Notes: generated from the letters alone by a model not told the origin. Shown: positions 1 through 12,417, counted from the stretch's first letter. The stretch is 64,000 nucleotides of DNA from Trichaptum fuscoviolaceum (GCA_910574455.1 CAJSYZ010000007.1:1-64000), one strand, 5' to 3'. Program-made: numbers and translations.

Positions 1-187
1 GACGAGCGACGGAAGTCAGACCCTGAGCGACGGAGGAGGACCCTGAGCGACGGAGGAGGACCCTGAGCGACGGAGCCCAAAAAGGCAAGAGACCCTGAGC
101 GACGGGCTGAAAAAGGCAAGAGACCCTGAGCGACGGACCCAAAAAGGAAAGAGACCCTGAGCGACGGAGACCCTGAGCGACGGGCGA
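1..187. repeat. GC-rich minisatellite, unit core gaccctgagcgacgg
   Basis: The core gaccctgagcgacgg recurs about eight times, separated by short variable spacers such as aggag or cccaaaaaggcaaga. The repeat units are therefore of mixed length, roughly 16-33 nt. The array starts at or before the window edge. No reading frame of interest crosses it. Confidence 0.9.
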
Positions 188-212
188 CGGTCGAGTAGAT
201 GGGGTACTCGGG

Positions 213-376
213 ACGGGCATATATATAGGTGCGTCCCGACCTAATCGGGTGAGACCCGGCCTAATATGGATGCGTCCCGGCCTAATTGGGTGCGTCCCGA
301 CCTAATCGGGTGAGACCCGGCCTAATTGGGTGAGACCTGGCCTAATATGGATGCGTCCCGGCCTAATTGGGTGAGA
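213..376. repeat. Minisatellite with 20-21 nt units (cctaat core)
   Basis: About eight head-to-tail units of 20-21 nt alternate between forms like gtgcgtcccgacctaatcgg and gtgagacccggcctaatatg. The block is bracketed by a direct repeat of gggcatatatataggt at about 213 and 418. It is distinct from the preceding array. The ORF running through it (326-685) is low-complexity and is not called as a gene. Confidence 0.9.
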
Positions 377-433
377 CCTGCGTCCCCGGGACGCGCACCA
401 CCCCCCCTGGTGCGCACGGGCATATATATAGGT

Positions 434-2128
434 TGTACCCGAACACACCCATTTACCTCATCTTTCCCTAAGTCACTTGTACCTCATTCCCTAGTGGGCG
501 ATTCACTCGTACACTTCATCTCTACTATTCGAAGAGTTGTCTCGCACGTCGACATTACTTTTCTATCACTATCATTACCATTACCACTTCACCGTTCCCA
601 CAGTCAAACTAACCCTAAGATTGCCATATTAAGAGTGACTGGTGACCAGCGAGTAACCGGTTACTTCGGCCGGTTATATATATAGGAGTTGAGTAATTGT
701 CACAAATTTCAGAGGAGAGGCAAGGCACCATATAACTGAGAGAAGTGAGCACCTGGGAGCTGAAGGTACAGCGGCCGTGCCCGCAATGAGTGGAACAAGT
801 TAAGAACGAAGGGGCAAGTTGAAGACGACGCGCTCGTGAAAACTTCAAGTGCAACATCACGTGAGGGATATATCCACATTTGGGCTAGTGTGACCTTGCA
901 ATGTTCTTGCCATTTCACTGTCATATTGTGGCACATTGTCTAGCTTTTATCATGTAAGTAACATATGTCTTGTCTATTATATGTAAGTTACCAGTTCATC
1001 AAATTATGGTGAATATATATAATATTGTTTCAAATGCTAATGTGATTGTAAGGTCATGCAAGGCGTCACAATCATGATGGTGCATTACAAAGCCCGCCAT
1101 GCTCCGCCAGTGAAAGTCAACTTTCGTGATGTAAGTGAGCCTCGAAGCGTACGTCCATCTTAATTTGTTCTTTGCAGCTTTTTTCTTACCCTCAGACAGT
1201 TTTCAAGGCTACTTTTGTGAATGTTGGGACAGCCCTTCATTATGATATGGTGCCATGTCAAAACACGTGGAATCTGTGTTTGGCCTGTATCATAGTCAAG
1301 ACTGTCCCTCATTTGAAACTCGTGACTTGCACAGCTTCAAGTTGCTACATCATCTTGGCATGGCCCTTAAAGTCATTGCCGAGTGTTGAGTTTGTGGCTG
1401 GTTCAAGTCGTGCGATTAAAATCAAATAACCCTCAACCCTTTGTTCGTCCGCCTTTACGTTTGGCCTGAAACTCACGTCTCGACGGTCTCGTCCTCGCCG
1501 TCTCATTCGAAGGACGACACAAGCAATTTCTTCGTCCTCAATTGCATGCGTGGTGGAAGGAGCTATCTCATCAATGTGGAACAACCTGTAAACTGGTTCT
1601 GGCTTTTTGTCGAGTTTTACTCCTTCCGTTTGTTGATGAAGTCAAGTAACCCTCATTGTTGTTGTCGTATGTAGTAGCCTTGTCGGTGAATCATCTGCAG
1701 TGTAGCTTCATCTTAATGAATTCTGCCTATAAGACATTCCAGGGCTTTCAAGTGTGCAATTTCCAGTGTTACTGAGTAGACTATCCGTCGCACTGTTCGA
1801 TGTTTATGCTTCACCGAAATGACATATTGATCAGGACTTCAACAGTGTCTTTGCATATACCGATTGCAATTCTTTCGTCCGTTAGCTTGGGATTAGCAAA
1901 GCAACCGAAAGGTAGGTTACATATCCCTGTTAGAGTATCTTACAATCCCTGGCCCGTAAGACAATGTCTCAATTCAAAGTCATCTTATGCTTGTGCCGTT
2001 CACCGATGCGGAATGTGTCTTAGAGAGAAACGGAAGTACATTGCACAGCAAATAATAGCAAAAGTTAACGTTAGTACAGCACATTCTAGATATTCAACAA
2101 CAACAAGTCCACCCGCCGCACAGGTACA
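434..2128. other. Intergenic region, no gene recognised
   Basis: Several short ORFs on both strands have no recognisable domain. A spliced plus-strand reading around 1056-1429 is conceivable (gtaagt-like donor near 1131, ttgcag acceptor near 1177), but its product matches nothing I know. The last part is presumably the 3' region of the kinesin gene on the minus strand. Confidence 0.5.
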
Positions 2129-5100
2129 TCAAAGGGGTATAATGTTCTCCTTATCCTGTAGCACAGCCCTCATCTTCGCCGGGCTCCCCTTCTCCTTCTC
2201 AAACCCAGTCTTCCCAAAAAGCTTCTCACACGCATTGACCTCGCTAAAGCTAACATCAACAAGTCCCTCCACCTCCGCCAGCTCGTCTTCCTCCACCGCA
2301 AAGGTCGACTCGAGGAGGAGACTCGGCGCCTCCTTCGCCCGCCGCGCGAGGTCCGCCTTCATGGGACTCCCGTCCGGCGTGGGCGCCGTGGAGTGCGCAG
2401 GCGAGTTGAGCTCGTGTACGGTGGTCAGCCCTGCGTAGGACGACCGGCGGCGTCGTGCGGAGAACGCTGTCGGGCCGAGCATCTGCGAGGGCAGGGCTGG
2501 TTGACGAAGTCGCGAGGGGATGAAGCTGTTCGACGCCCCGCCGAGGCCCAGCGCATCAAACTTGGTGACGAAGGACGCGAGTGCCTGACGTTCCTCTTCG
2601 AGTTTTTTCCGCTTCTGCTGCGCTTGTCAGAATCAACGTTAAGTGGCTTAGAAACTTGAGCACGCACCGATTTCTCGACCTCCAGCTGTCGCACAAGCTC
2701 CTCCGTCCACGCTTCCTTCTCTTCCCGCTTCGCACGCTCCTCCTCTAACTTGACCTCGTACTCGCGCTCCACGTCCTCCCTCACCGCCCGGAGCGGCTCG
2801 CCCAAGTTCTCTTCGTATCCCCTGACGACGATCTCGAGCTCACGGATCGTCTTCGTCTGCTCCGCTATCAGCTTGTCCTTCTCCGACTCCGGCGCATCTG
2901 CGGACAAAAGCGGGCGGGCGAGGAGCGCGGCCTCGAGGGACAGGATCTGCGTGGCTTGAGATTCGACTTTGCGCCGCGCAGACAGGAGCTCTTGCTGTAA
3001 CTGTTAAGAAGAAGACATATATCATTACGAGCCCGGGCTCGAGAAGAAAGCAGAATGCCATACCTGATAAGGCTCGAGGTTGAAGTCAAGCTTACTCGGA
3101 CTCGCTGGACGTGACTCGTCACCCCGGCTTTCGTCGACAGATTGACTGGTCAGGATTAAGCCCGTCAGTTGTCGAATTCGAGAGTTCAGGTCGTTCATTG
3201 CGCGACTCTCATCTTGTTGCTATGAAGTGTATTATTAAGTTTTAGCGTTAAATCAGATTTAACTAAACCTCGAACTACGCACCTCTCTCGCACTCAGTCG
3301 TCTATTCCGCACCGGCGCTTCCGCTTCACGTTCAGCAAGTCTGCGTTTGAGATCCTCGATCTCCTTCCGATAACGCTGCAGCAGAGCATCCGTATCGACG
3401 ACTTCCTTCTTCTTTGCATTCAACTAAGAAGGGATGGATCAGCACGCTTAGCCTCAAGAATTGAAAACTGTTCACGAACCTGCACACGCTTGACCCGTTG
3501 GGCGAAAAGGAGCGTGCTGGTTGTCTCCGCGACGGCGTTTGTTTCTGGGTTGATGGTGCATATGACGGAGATGCGCGCGTTCCCGGATAACGAAGGCTGC
3601 AGCATCCGCGTCAGCTTCGAGTTGCGATAAGGAATGTGGTCACTGGATCGAGGAGTTTAAGTTAAAGCTTCAAAACGCATCGATGATGCATAACTTACTT
3701 TTTGTTCTTCGAGGCGTTCTCTGCAAGGGTACCAATGACGGTGCCAAGAGTCAGAAGACTAAGGGCTATTCAGCAGGTTGCGTACAGCACAGAATACAGA
3801 GACATTACCTTGTATTGATGTACCGGCCTTCCCTGGTACGGTCTTTATCAGACGTCGCCTTCTCAGAACCGGCCAAATCTATGAGACTCTAAGGTGAGGA
3901 AAGAAGATAGTCAGCTGCCCGACCTATCGTACTAGAAAACCTAAGACATACCAAGACGCTCGTCTGAACACTCCTTCCTCCCCGGCTCTGCAATTTTGTT
4001 CCTCCGGGCGTCGGGGGCACACCAAACGACGGCGTCGCACAGCCATCGTCCTCCCTCTCGCCTCGTTCCCTCGACTCAATGACCACCCGGAACACACTAT
4101 GACTCCGACTGCTGCGCTCGTTCCAGTCCGTGCTCGCCGTCCGTCGATTGCCATACCCGCGCTCCAGCACCTCCCTAACGCCCTTCAGGCTCGTCACGAC
4201 CTCCTCGCGCAGCGGCGTCAGCACCACATTATCGCCCGTGCCCTGGAGCGACACCGCGTTCGCCGACGCGAGCGTGGACGACGGCGGGGCGAGGAGGTCG
4301 AATATCTGCTCGTTGTAGATCTCCAGGTACGAGCACCGCAGGAGGTACTCCCGCGTCGGGGTGCGCCGGATGAAGGCGAACACGTCCTTCATCGCGCGCG
4401 GGATGATGCCCGGCTCGGCGTCGCTCCCGCTCAGCGTGAACGTCTTGCCTGAGGCGGTCTGGCCGTACGCGAAGATGACGGCGTTGTACCCGTCCATGGC
4501 GGCGGCGACGTGCGAGCGCGCGGCGGTGGAGTAGACAGGCTTATTTGCGGACCCGGTGAGGACGGCATCATAGGCGTACGAGGGCGGAGGCGCGCCAGTG
4601 CTCTTAGAGTAAGCGGGAAGGAGTTTAAGTGTGTGTTCATTCGGGTTAACTGACCAAGCCGTAGGATTAGAAGTCGGCCTGACTCTGAAGCAGACAAGAA
4701 AAGAGTTAGAACATCATCAAGGCCCACAAAGATGCGCACATGCCGAACGGAGACCAGGACTTTGTCTTCCTTTCCCTGTGCCAGCGCAGCAAGCTCGTGC
4801 TCGTCGATATCGACGCTCAGCTCCCCGGCGTCCACGTTCTCCGCGTCGACCAGCGCCGTCTCGGGGTCGATGCGACTGACGTCCATCTCGCTAGGCTCGT
4901 ACACGTTGTCGCACCGGCTCTGGCTGCGCTTTGGCGTTCTGGGGCTGCCGGGCGGGATGGGCGTCGATGACCGCGACCGCGAGTGGGAATCCAGGCGCCT
5001 GCGCGTCGGGCTCGCGGGCAGGGGGACATCAAGTGCTGCTGTCGGCGTCTTCGCTCTCGCCGCTGGCGCAGGCGATGAAGTTGTGCGCACTCTCGACTCC

Positions 5101-5294
5101 GACGACAGAGCAGCCTTGAACTTTTTCGTGGCGGCTAAGCTATTCACGGGTGTCTGCGAGCGCGATGGAAGCCTTGCAGCTGAGCCGGGCACGGTTAGGT
5201 CGCTAGACGATGAAGACTGGCTGAGCGGCCGTTTGGGTGTAAAGGGCACATGAGAGCGCGTCCCGCGAGTTTGGCTTGATGTCGATGTGGACAT
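2129..5294 (-). CDS. Kinesin-7-like (CENP-E/Kip2 type) motor protein, 9 exons
   Basis: Predicted microtubule-dependent ATPase motor of 901 aa. My exons, read on the minus strand, are 5294-4744, 4684-3952, 3888-3809, 3758-3699, 3642-3480, 3423-3283, 3219-3064, 3000-2668 and 2617-2129. They total 2706 nt and stay in frame. A Ser/Pro-rich N-terminal extension (about 1-175) precedes the motor (about 178-529). The motor has P-loop GQTASGKT (258-265), switch I NERSSRSH (372-379), switch II DLAGSE (432-437) and a neck ending VKRVQ. A Gly/Ser-rich insert (about 393-427) lies just before switch II. Residues about 530-740 are charged coiled coil, followed by a C-terminal tail ending ENIIPL. The GQTASGKT form of the P-loop and the N-terminal motor favour kinesin-7; the exact subfamily is an inference. 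Intron 1 requires a GC donor. The 450-bp gap to the next gene is a probable shared divergent promoter. Confidence 0.93.
4685..4743 (-). other. GC-AG intron in the kinesin gene
   Basis: The first kinesin intron (59 nt) begins GCATGT and ends CTTCAG. Only this donor joins VLVSV(R) to VRPTSN in frame. The nearby GT donor (GTGCGC) would give an immediate stop downstream. The full-length frame over nine exons supports the choice. Confidence 0.75.
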
Positions 5295-5743
5295 AAGAGA
5301 GTGAAGTCGTCGATTTGGGCGTAATCAACCAGCTCAACGTTGTCGGGGATGTGTACAGAGGCGAAGGATGATGTTGGCAACGACGTTGGACATCAACACG
5401 AACGCGAACTCAGGTTCGTGCCAGTCACGAGGCACAGTCACGTGAGCGTGCGTTGTGACAACTCATGTAAATCGGTGACCAGCTTTACGTCACACTTTTT
5501 TTTGTTTTACGGCTACGATTGCGCCTTCATTCCGCCATCCCTAGTCTCGTCATCAAACCTCTCGATTGTGTCGTCGCCGTCATGCCTGCCCACTGTCGAA
5601 AAAAATATGCGTCCGCTGCTCTCATTGAGTCCTCATCTCCTTCGACTGAATACTTGCAAACGCTCCAAATCAGAGGAATTATCTAAAGTAAGTGTTCATA
5701 TCTCTCCTCGGACATCCAGTGATTCTAATGCCTTTAACGCAGA

Positions 5744-6817
5744 ATGCAACTCGGAGACCTCCCTCCAGAGCTTCATAGCCTCATCGCCAACCACGTCTGC
5801 CAAACCGGCATCCCAGTCTCATCCTGCGCGAATACGAGGCTGTCCATCCTGTCTCTCGAGCAGGTCTCTAAATATTGGTCTTCCATCGTTCAGCTCTACA
5901 AGTATCGCGTCCTGAAGGTCTCCGTAGCCCCAGCCAAGGAAGAAGGCGCAGAGAGCGCCGTGACGCGACTTCTCCACAGACTCGCCTCGCTTCCTGCCCA
6001 CAAACGGCGTACGCACCATCTTCAGCTCTCAGCGCCCTCTCATCCTACTCTTGAGCCTTCGGAGATTGACTACACACAGACGCTCCCGCAGCTCATCACT
6101 CTCCTCTCCCCGACTCTGCACTCGCTCACGCTCTCCTTCCCCACCTCGACGTACTCCACCTCTCTCATCGCCTGCACCTACGCCATCCACTTCCCGCACC
6201 TTACCCACCTCCACATCGCGGGCTTCTACCCCCCGCCACGCTTATGCACATCCCTCGCGCTCGCCGACCCGCACGCGCCACAGCCCGAAACGAACTTCCC
6301 CGCGCTCGCGCACCTGCACCTGTCTGGCGTGCGCAACCCCTCCGGGATCCTGCTCGCCTGCCCCCTCCACCTCATATTCCCCTCTCTGCGCACACTCGAG
6401 ATCGGCGGCGTCTCCGGCGCGCCCCTCTTCGCGCACGACGTGGCTTGCGTTGTCGCAGCGCACGAGCACGGGCACGAACACGAGCACGATGCCTTCCTTT
6501 CCTCCCCCAGTCCCCCCGAGGATCTTACAGTCTCTGGTTCTCGCGAGACTCTCTGGGTTCGCCCAGATACGCATCGACGCTCAAACCTTCCTGCGAAACT
6601 GACGCGTCTACGAATATCCACCCTCGCGCCTTCGACCGCCACTCCTCAAGGTCCAAACAAGTTTCCCTCCCCCTACCCTTCGCACTACCTCTCCCAGCGG
6701 CATGCCAAGATGCTGGGCATACTCAAGTCTCTAGAGCATCGCCCTACACCACGTGACTGGCAACGACCAAGAGTTGAGGTAAACGTTGTCGAGGACGCTG
6801 TTCAACGTGTATCTTAG
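5744..6817 (+). CDS. F-box domain protein with leucine-rich C-terminal region
   Basis: Single coding exon, 357 aa. The N-terminus (LGDLPPELHSLIANHV, then LSLEQVSKYWSSIV) fits an F-box, the Skp1-binding motif of SCF ubiquitin ligase adaptors. The middle has repeated leucine-rich segments (LITLLSPTLHSLTLSF, FPHLTHLHIAGF, FPALAHLHLSGV, FPSLRTLEIGGV) typical of F-box/LRR-like fungal proteins. A His/Glu-rich stretch lies near residue 245. The start ATG lies 2 nt after a clear acceptor; an intron at 5688-5742 (GTAAGT to CGCAG) would sit in the 5' UTR, because upstream ATGs do not join in frame. It is not close to the F-box family of the right-hand cluster. The target substrate is unknown. Confidence 0.8.
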   Translation: MQLGDLPPELHSLIANHVCQTGIPVSSCANTRLSILSLEQVSKYWSSIVQLYKYRVLKVSVAPAKEEGAESAVTRLLHRLASLPAHKRRTHHLQLSAPSHPTLEPSEIDYTQTLPQLITLLSPTLHSLTLSFPTSTYSTSLIACTYAIHFPHLTHLHIAGFYPPPRLCTSLALADPHAPQPETNFPALAHLHLSGVRNPSGILLACPLHLIFPSLRTLEIGGVSGAPLFAHDVACVVAAHEHGHEHEHDAFLSSPSPPEDLTVSGSRETLWVRPDTHRRSNLPAKLTRLRISTLAPSTATPQGPNKFPSPYPSHYLSQRHAKMLGILKSLEHRPTPRDWQRPRVEVNVVEDAVQRVS

Positions 6818-7530
6818 TCATTGCAGCTAAATGACCAATTTGTGATATACTGCTATCCTCTCTATCCTCGAGTCGTGACATGCATAGGTGGAGTGCGCGA
6901 GCTTTGTGCCCCTAAGAGGAGCGTAGACTCCTTAGCTTGGGTGTTACGCTTTGATGCTCCGATAGTGCCCTTAAATGTTTAACTCCGCCTCCGGACCTTA
7001 TCAAGTTTTTTTTAGTCTCAGTTGTGATCTTAGTCAAAGAAAATCAGATCAATCATGAAACATGTGAGCCTCAATTCGGACGAGACGGCAGCCCGAAATT
7101 GGTACAACATATCTCTGGGGTTTAAACATCACCTCCACCCCCACATACTGATGGGCAAAGCGATGCCATGCAAGTTGTTCCTTAATTGCCATTAAACTAT
7201 TTGTATGTCTTTCTCGGCAATATGAGTTTGCGCGTTAAACAATACATGAGACAATGCTGGACCCAGATGTGCACAAAAGCACTAGAAGAACGCCGAAGTA
7301 AGCATTTCTGCATCTTCATACATCGTAAAAGAAGTCAATATTCGGAAGAGATGATTATATAGCATCTGTGTGTAGAATTCTGTACATAAAAGCTCTAAAT
7401 TGTAAGTAATATGTCTGCGTCAGACTAATTGTGACTGAGGATAAGCGGAGACATGTATTCTCGAAACCATCATACTTCTAAACACTTTTCCTCCCTATCA
7501 CATCTCTATCTCAAGCCAATTGCCTCTTTT
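6818..7530. other. Intergenic region between convergent genes
   Basis: AT-richer spacer between the 3' ends of the F-box gene (+) and the P450 gene (-). I see no ORF, repeat or RNA gene in it. Confidence 0.5.
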
Positions 7531-9792
7531 CTAAATGTGCGCATCGACTGAGTTCTTCACGAGAAGGCTGTGTGCGGCTGACCGGGGGGTGATCGAGCAC
7601 TTGAACGGGACAGGATGGCTAGAGAACAATGATCCAGTCAGTTCTGAGACGTGATAGAGAGAGTATTGCAGGGAGAAGAAAGCGATTATCCTGACCTGGC
7701 GATGCCGGAAGAGAAGTCCCTCCTGATGTCTATCGGCTTCTTCTCCTCGCCTTCCGCCTTGGCGATCGTCATCGTCGCGAGGATGGAGGAGACGGCGATG
7801 TAGATCTTCGCGGGGGTACAAGTCAGCAACAGCAGTCGCGGGCAGAAGAAAAAGAGGATACGTTGAACTTATGAAAAAGCACGTACCGTGTTTACAGCGA
7901 GGTTGCGGCCGGGGCAGACACTAGATGTTGGTGTACATGATGAGGATGAGGGGACGTACATGGGAATAGGATTGTTGGAGAAACAGTTGACTTACCGGCG
8001 TCCGAAGCCGAATGCAATCTTCTTCGGGTCCATCGGGACCTTCTGCGGTTTCCCGGCCTCGTCTTCAGCGAGGAATCGCTCTGGCTTGAACTCGTCCGGG
8101 TTCGGGTATAGCTCGGGGTCGTGGAGCATTAGCCTGAGGTGTAAGGTAAGTCGATTTAAAAAGGAATTTATTTGTCGTTCAGTCGAAGTGTGGTTAGAGA
8201 GGGTATATGCTTACCATTGGTTTGGGAGAATGACCGTACCCTCTGGTAAGAAGTAGCCATTGTAGACGTCATCCTGAGTCAGACGGTGAGGAAGCCCGAG
8301 AGGTATCACCGAGTGCCACCTATTTCAAGTCCAGAACAACAGAAAAAGAATTGAGGTCATGAGCACAAACCAAAGAACGTGATCACCGGACGCACCTCAA
8401 GCACTCGTCAATGAGCGCGCAGACGTACGGCAGGGCGTCCTTGTCCTCGAACGTCGGGAGGCGCGTGCCGCCCGTGACGCGGTCGATCTCCGCCTGGGCG
8501 CGGCTCTGCGCGGCAGGCGCACGGAGCATCGCGAAGAGGAAGGTGAGGAGGACGGACGCGGTGGTCTCGGACCCGCCGATGTAGATCGCACCTGTCGTGT
8601 TCGCGATGAGCTCCTCGTCCTTCACGACGCCGTTCTCGTCCGTGTGCGCCTCGATGAGGTCGCATGTCATTGACGGGTTCGCTGTGCCTTCGCGCTGCAT
8701 ACATTGGTTCCGTTTTAGTATCGCGATGCCCAGACGAAGGGGAGGGGAGGGGGGGACTGACCATCTTTCGCTTGACGTCGTAGTACGGGTTGAAGCGGAT
8801 TGCTTGGGAGAGTACGCGGCCTTTCTTGGCGACCTTGTGGAAGTCGAAGCCCGGGAACCAGACCGGGACGTGCTTTACTGTCCCGTGCATCAGCGTATTA
8901 GGAACACGGTCATAATAAATAGGACTAGGTGTGCTTACGCCAGGGGAAGATGTTGATCGGGGACGCCGGGTTTGCAGCGTCGATGGCGGCTTCAGCGCCT
9001 TCCTCGACCAGCGTGATCAGGGGATCATTCTCGGGTTGAGCTTAAAGGTTAATTAGGATGAGCCCAAGTCGCTACTGACAGCGAAGCGGCCGGTAGGAAA
9101 ACAGACCTTCGAAGCCATACGCGACCGAGACAGTCGTCGAGCCCACGAAGCTGCGGACGTGCTTAAAGAAGTCCGCTGGGTTCTGGATCATGTTCTGCAG
9201 GAGGACGTGTGCGTCTTGCGTCTGCTTTCCGTGGTACTTCGTGAGGTGGTTGTGCTCCATGTAGCGCTTAAAGCTCGAGGAGCTCTTTCGCCAACGTTCG
9301 CCGTAGCGCGAGAACGGGAGGAGCCAGTCCCACTGCTGCAGCTCGTTGAGCATGGTGATGATGGGCCGGTCGGAGTATATGGAAGACCGCCGCTCGAGGA
9401 GTTCACAAGCGGCAGAGTAAGAGTTGAGAAAGACGAGCGGAGCGCCGAAGTTCTCGAGGTACACGATGTCACCTGATGCACAACAAAAAAGGGTATTATA
9501 TTATATACGAGAACGGGCCGCTTTAGATGGAATGCGTACCATATTGCTCCTTCCACTCTGCGACCTTCATCCAGTTGTGTGTTTTCGGCATGTCGAACAC
9601 ATTGCCAACCAGAGGAAGTCCGCGCGGGCCTGGAGGAAGGGGGAGGCCAGAGGGGTTCACCCTGCGATTGGACTGAGAACGGGAATAGAGGAAGGAGACG
9701 TAGCCAAGGATGACGGTGGGGATGAGCACATCCAGGAGGTTGAACTGGCCAAAGGGAAGGTTAAGTGGGATGTTGAGAGTCTGGGAATCCAT
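7531..9792 (-). CDS. Cytochrome P450 monooxygenase (microsomal, class E group I type), 10 exons
   Basis: Predicted haem-thiolate monooxygenase, 536 aa. Exons on the minus strand: 9792-9540, 9472-9107, 9040-8939, 8877-8762, 8694-8396, 8319-8215, 8133-7996, 7920-7887, 7805-7696, 7618-7531 (1611 nt, in frame). The N-terminal hydrophobic segment LLDVLIPTVILGYVSFLY (about 20-37) should anchor it in the ER. It is followed by the proline-rich hinge LPLPPGPRGLPLVGN. Hallmarks are all present: I-helix GGSETTA, K-helix ECLR (ExxR), PERF-like FKPERF, and haem-binding FGFGRRVCPGRNLA with its cysteine ligand. It resembles the large Agaricomycete P450 group often named O-methylsterigmatocystin oxidoreductase-like. 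Substrate and clan cannot be fixed from sequence alone, and no pathway neighbours are present. Confidence 0.95.
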
Positions 9793-12417
9793 GTCAAGAT
9801 TTTTTGGGATCTACCGTGGATGACCTTCTGTACGAGTAGACATATGTTGGTCTTATAGTCTCGAGATGTAGAGAACCTCTACAGACCGAAGTACGAGGCG
9901 GCCGGTCCATTGGGGATTGTACGAGACTACTCTCAAGTCAACTTGAGAATACTAATGACCAACGTGAGCTCAAGGAAAGAGCATAACTCTGCGCAGCTGT
10001 AAGCCCGCGCCACATTGGAGCATATTTGGGTGCGCGGTACTGACCCGCCAGAGATATCGGAAGGTCGGGAAGCTACCATGGGGCTTAGCTTGACGTTTCG
10101 CCAATAACCGATCGTAGATATCGACACTAGGTTGTGATCTTTTGAATGCAATCAGCCCGTAGTCCTAAATAAGAGGAGATAGGTAGACCTTAGGTAGGAA
10201 TTTTTCTCTTGAACGCGAGCTGTCCGGATCCAAGTACGAAACAGTGATCGTCGATACAAGTACTATAGTAGCGCCTTTGGTGAACGAAGGATATGTTCCT
10301 CGACGTGCGTAGAATCGCCGTAGACCATTCCTTACCCTTGCACTCCTTCGATGGTTATAGCATCATGCTATGAAGGTGGCATAAGTATTAGGAGGAAACT
10401 TTAGCTCTGAAGGCCGCATCAATGGCGTTACTAGTAGAGTGTGAGAGAAGAAAAGAAAGTCTTCAACTTCCAAGTTCGGGTCCGATTACAAGGACGTTTA
10501 GTCAGCAACTTGAACAACTCAGGGTTCAGGGTCGGGAGTCGAACATGAAGTTCACGTTCACTCGTCCTCGCTCTTTGCAACATCTTCATCTTCCCCAGCC
10601 TGAGGTCGTTTGCACCACGCCCATCAAACAGTCTTTTGCGAAAATTACAGGAATGTCTTCATCCTCCGTGCAGTTTTTCTCCTAGATGTACGTCCTCCAG
10701 CTTCTGTCAGAAATACAGTCATTGCTCAAGCTGTTTTTGCTGATCCGTTATAGCTCGTTGTCTCGCTCGCGCACTGAATCAAGCGCTGAACGTTGTGCAT
10801 GTGGGGCTAGCGAGGATATCTATATGGCGAATTGCAACAGGTGGAAGGGAATAACCCGGGAGTAAGTACACACATCATGTTATATTTAAATCGTATCTTG
10901 CTGACCATTGTAAGACCAGGGTCGAGCACGAGTTCAGCGAGGAACACCTCTGCGTCTAATCCAGGTTTGTCCTTATGTTCCTTCGTTCATTTGTGCTCGT
11001 GCTCATCTCAAGAGAACGGACGGGGCTTGAAGCCATCCGTGTTTGCACAGCTAGTCTTGACACTGTCGGCCCATCGGTGTGTTCACATTTTCCATCTAAC
11101 TTCCGCGCAAAGGTTCTGATCATGTTAGATCTTGCCAGTCGCAGTCGCAGTCGCTCGCGTTGTCAACCCTCCATACATTCTCTCTCGCCACGTAGATCGC
11201 GTTATCGTTGGCCCAACCTCGACATGGACTCCGGCCTTTGCTGATGTATCTGACTCCAGTGATTTTAAGACCGAAGGCGAAGATGGGATCAGAGATACAG
11301 ACTCTGACGAGCCTGCAGTCAGCTTCTGATGCTACACAGCTGCGGTCGAGACGGAGAAATATTTTGTGAAAGAGCTGGAGCAGGTGGAATTCGAGTATGC
11401 GCTAGAGGCGGCTGAGGTGTTTGAAGACAAGTGAGTGTCCTGACATGCGAAAACTTCTCGGTAATACATTGACTCGCGTTGCGATAATCTCGTTGGTTGC
11501 GCTCAATGAGCGCCAAAGACATTAATCGTTATAGATTTTATACAGTGTCTTTCCTGCTCTTCCGCTGTATGCGGTTCTGCTCCCCGGCACGCACGAAGGG
11601 TGGCATGCATATTATCCGACTCTGACTGCGTGAAACTAGGCGTCAATATTTGGCGGTGTGAAGTTGGGACTTTTGTTCAGGCTTCGGCTGATGCCCATAG
11701 AGTTGAGCAACCGAACGTATTAGCTATTGCATCTGATTAATAAATCTGTTTTACCTCATAATATGAAGCACATCGGTTATCCTCCGTTGGTATGATCACA
11801 CTTGTTAATTCTTTAGTATACTTTTGAGAGTCCAGTGTTGATAAGTCATAGCGCGGACTAACAGCAACTACATATGTTATTTACTCATCCACGCCCAAAC
11901 TATCTACACTGACAAGTGAATATGTTAATATCCTTGACATAGGATTATCTCTGAGGTTTTGCATCGCACAATTGTCAAATTCGGGTGCGAGGGATGCTGA
12001 TGTCGTATCAGAGGGGCTTCCCGGGCTAATTGCATTTTCTTGCGATTGATACGAGGGCTTCAACATAATTAAGACATTCGTTTCTTTTCGCAAACCAATC
12101 CCTCACTCCTGCTAGTGATACTGATGTGCAAAGCAAAGAGGACCATCAAATCGTATAGATGTGCATGCTTCCTCCCTGTATTACCTTCGCTCATCCAAGA
12201 ACATCATATTTCTTCAAACTCGCGAGCAACAGTAATTCATATCTAACATTATATCGCACTAGCAATCTAGTAAAATCACATATAACACTGTGCGTCTGTG
12301 CATTCAATCAAGCGACATTTGTTCCTTCTAGATGTACAATATCAGAGATACAGAAGACTGTTGAAATGATCAAGCATAACCCCACTCCGTCGTCGTATTA
12401 TCAATTCCTCCGCTCTA
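9793..12417. other. Intergenic region, no gene recognised
   Basis: About 2.6 kb holding the presumed P450 promoter. Scattered plus-strand ORFs (for example 10422-10685 and 11132-11329) have Ser/Arg-rich products that I do not recognise. A plus-strand stretch at about 11340-11432 reads as an acidic helix (ELEQVEFEYALEAAEVFED), which might be an exon remnant. No complete gene could be assembled. Confidence 0.4.

Noticed and set aside
1..187. CRISPR-like array
   Set aside because: The repeats are GC-rich with tiny irregular spacers in a eukaryotic genome; it is a minisatellite.
4099..5253. Long plus-strand ORFs opposite the kinesin gene
   Set aside because: They are antisense shadows of the GC-rich kinesin exons; the nine-exon minus-strand model explains the sequence and carries all motor motifs.
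6051..6756. Alternative-frame ORFs within the 5744-6817 F-box gene
   Set aside because: Ser/Arg/Pro-rich frame-shifted translations typical of C-rich coding DNA; no domains.
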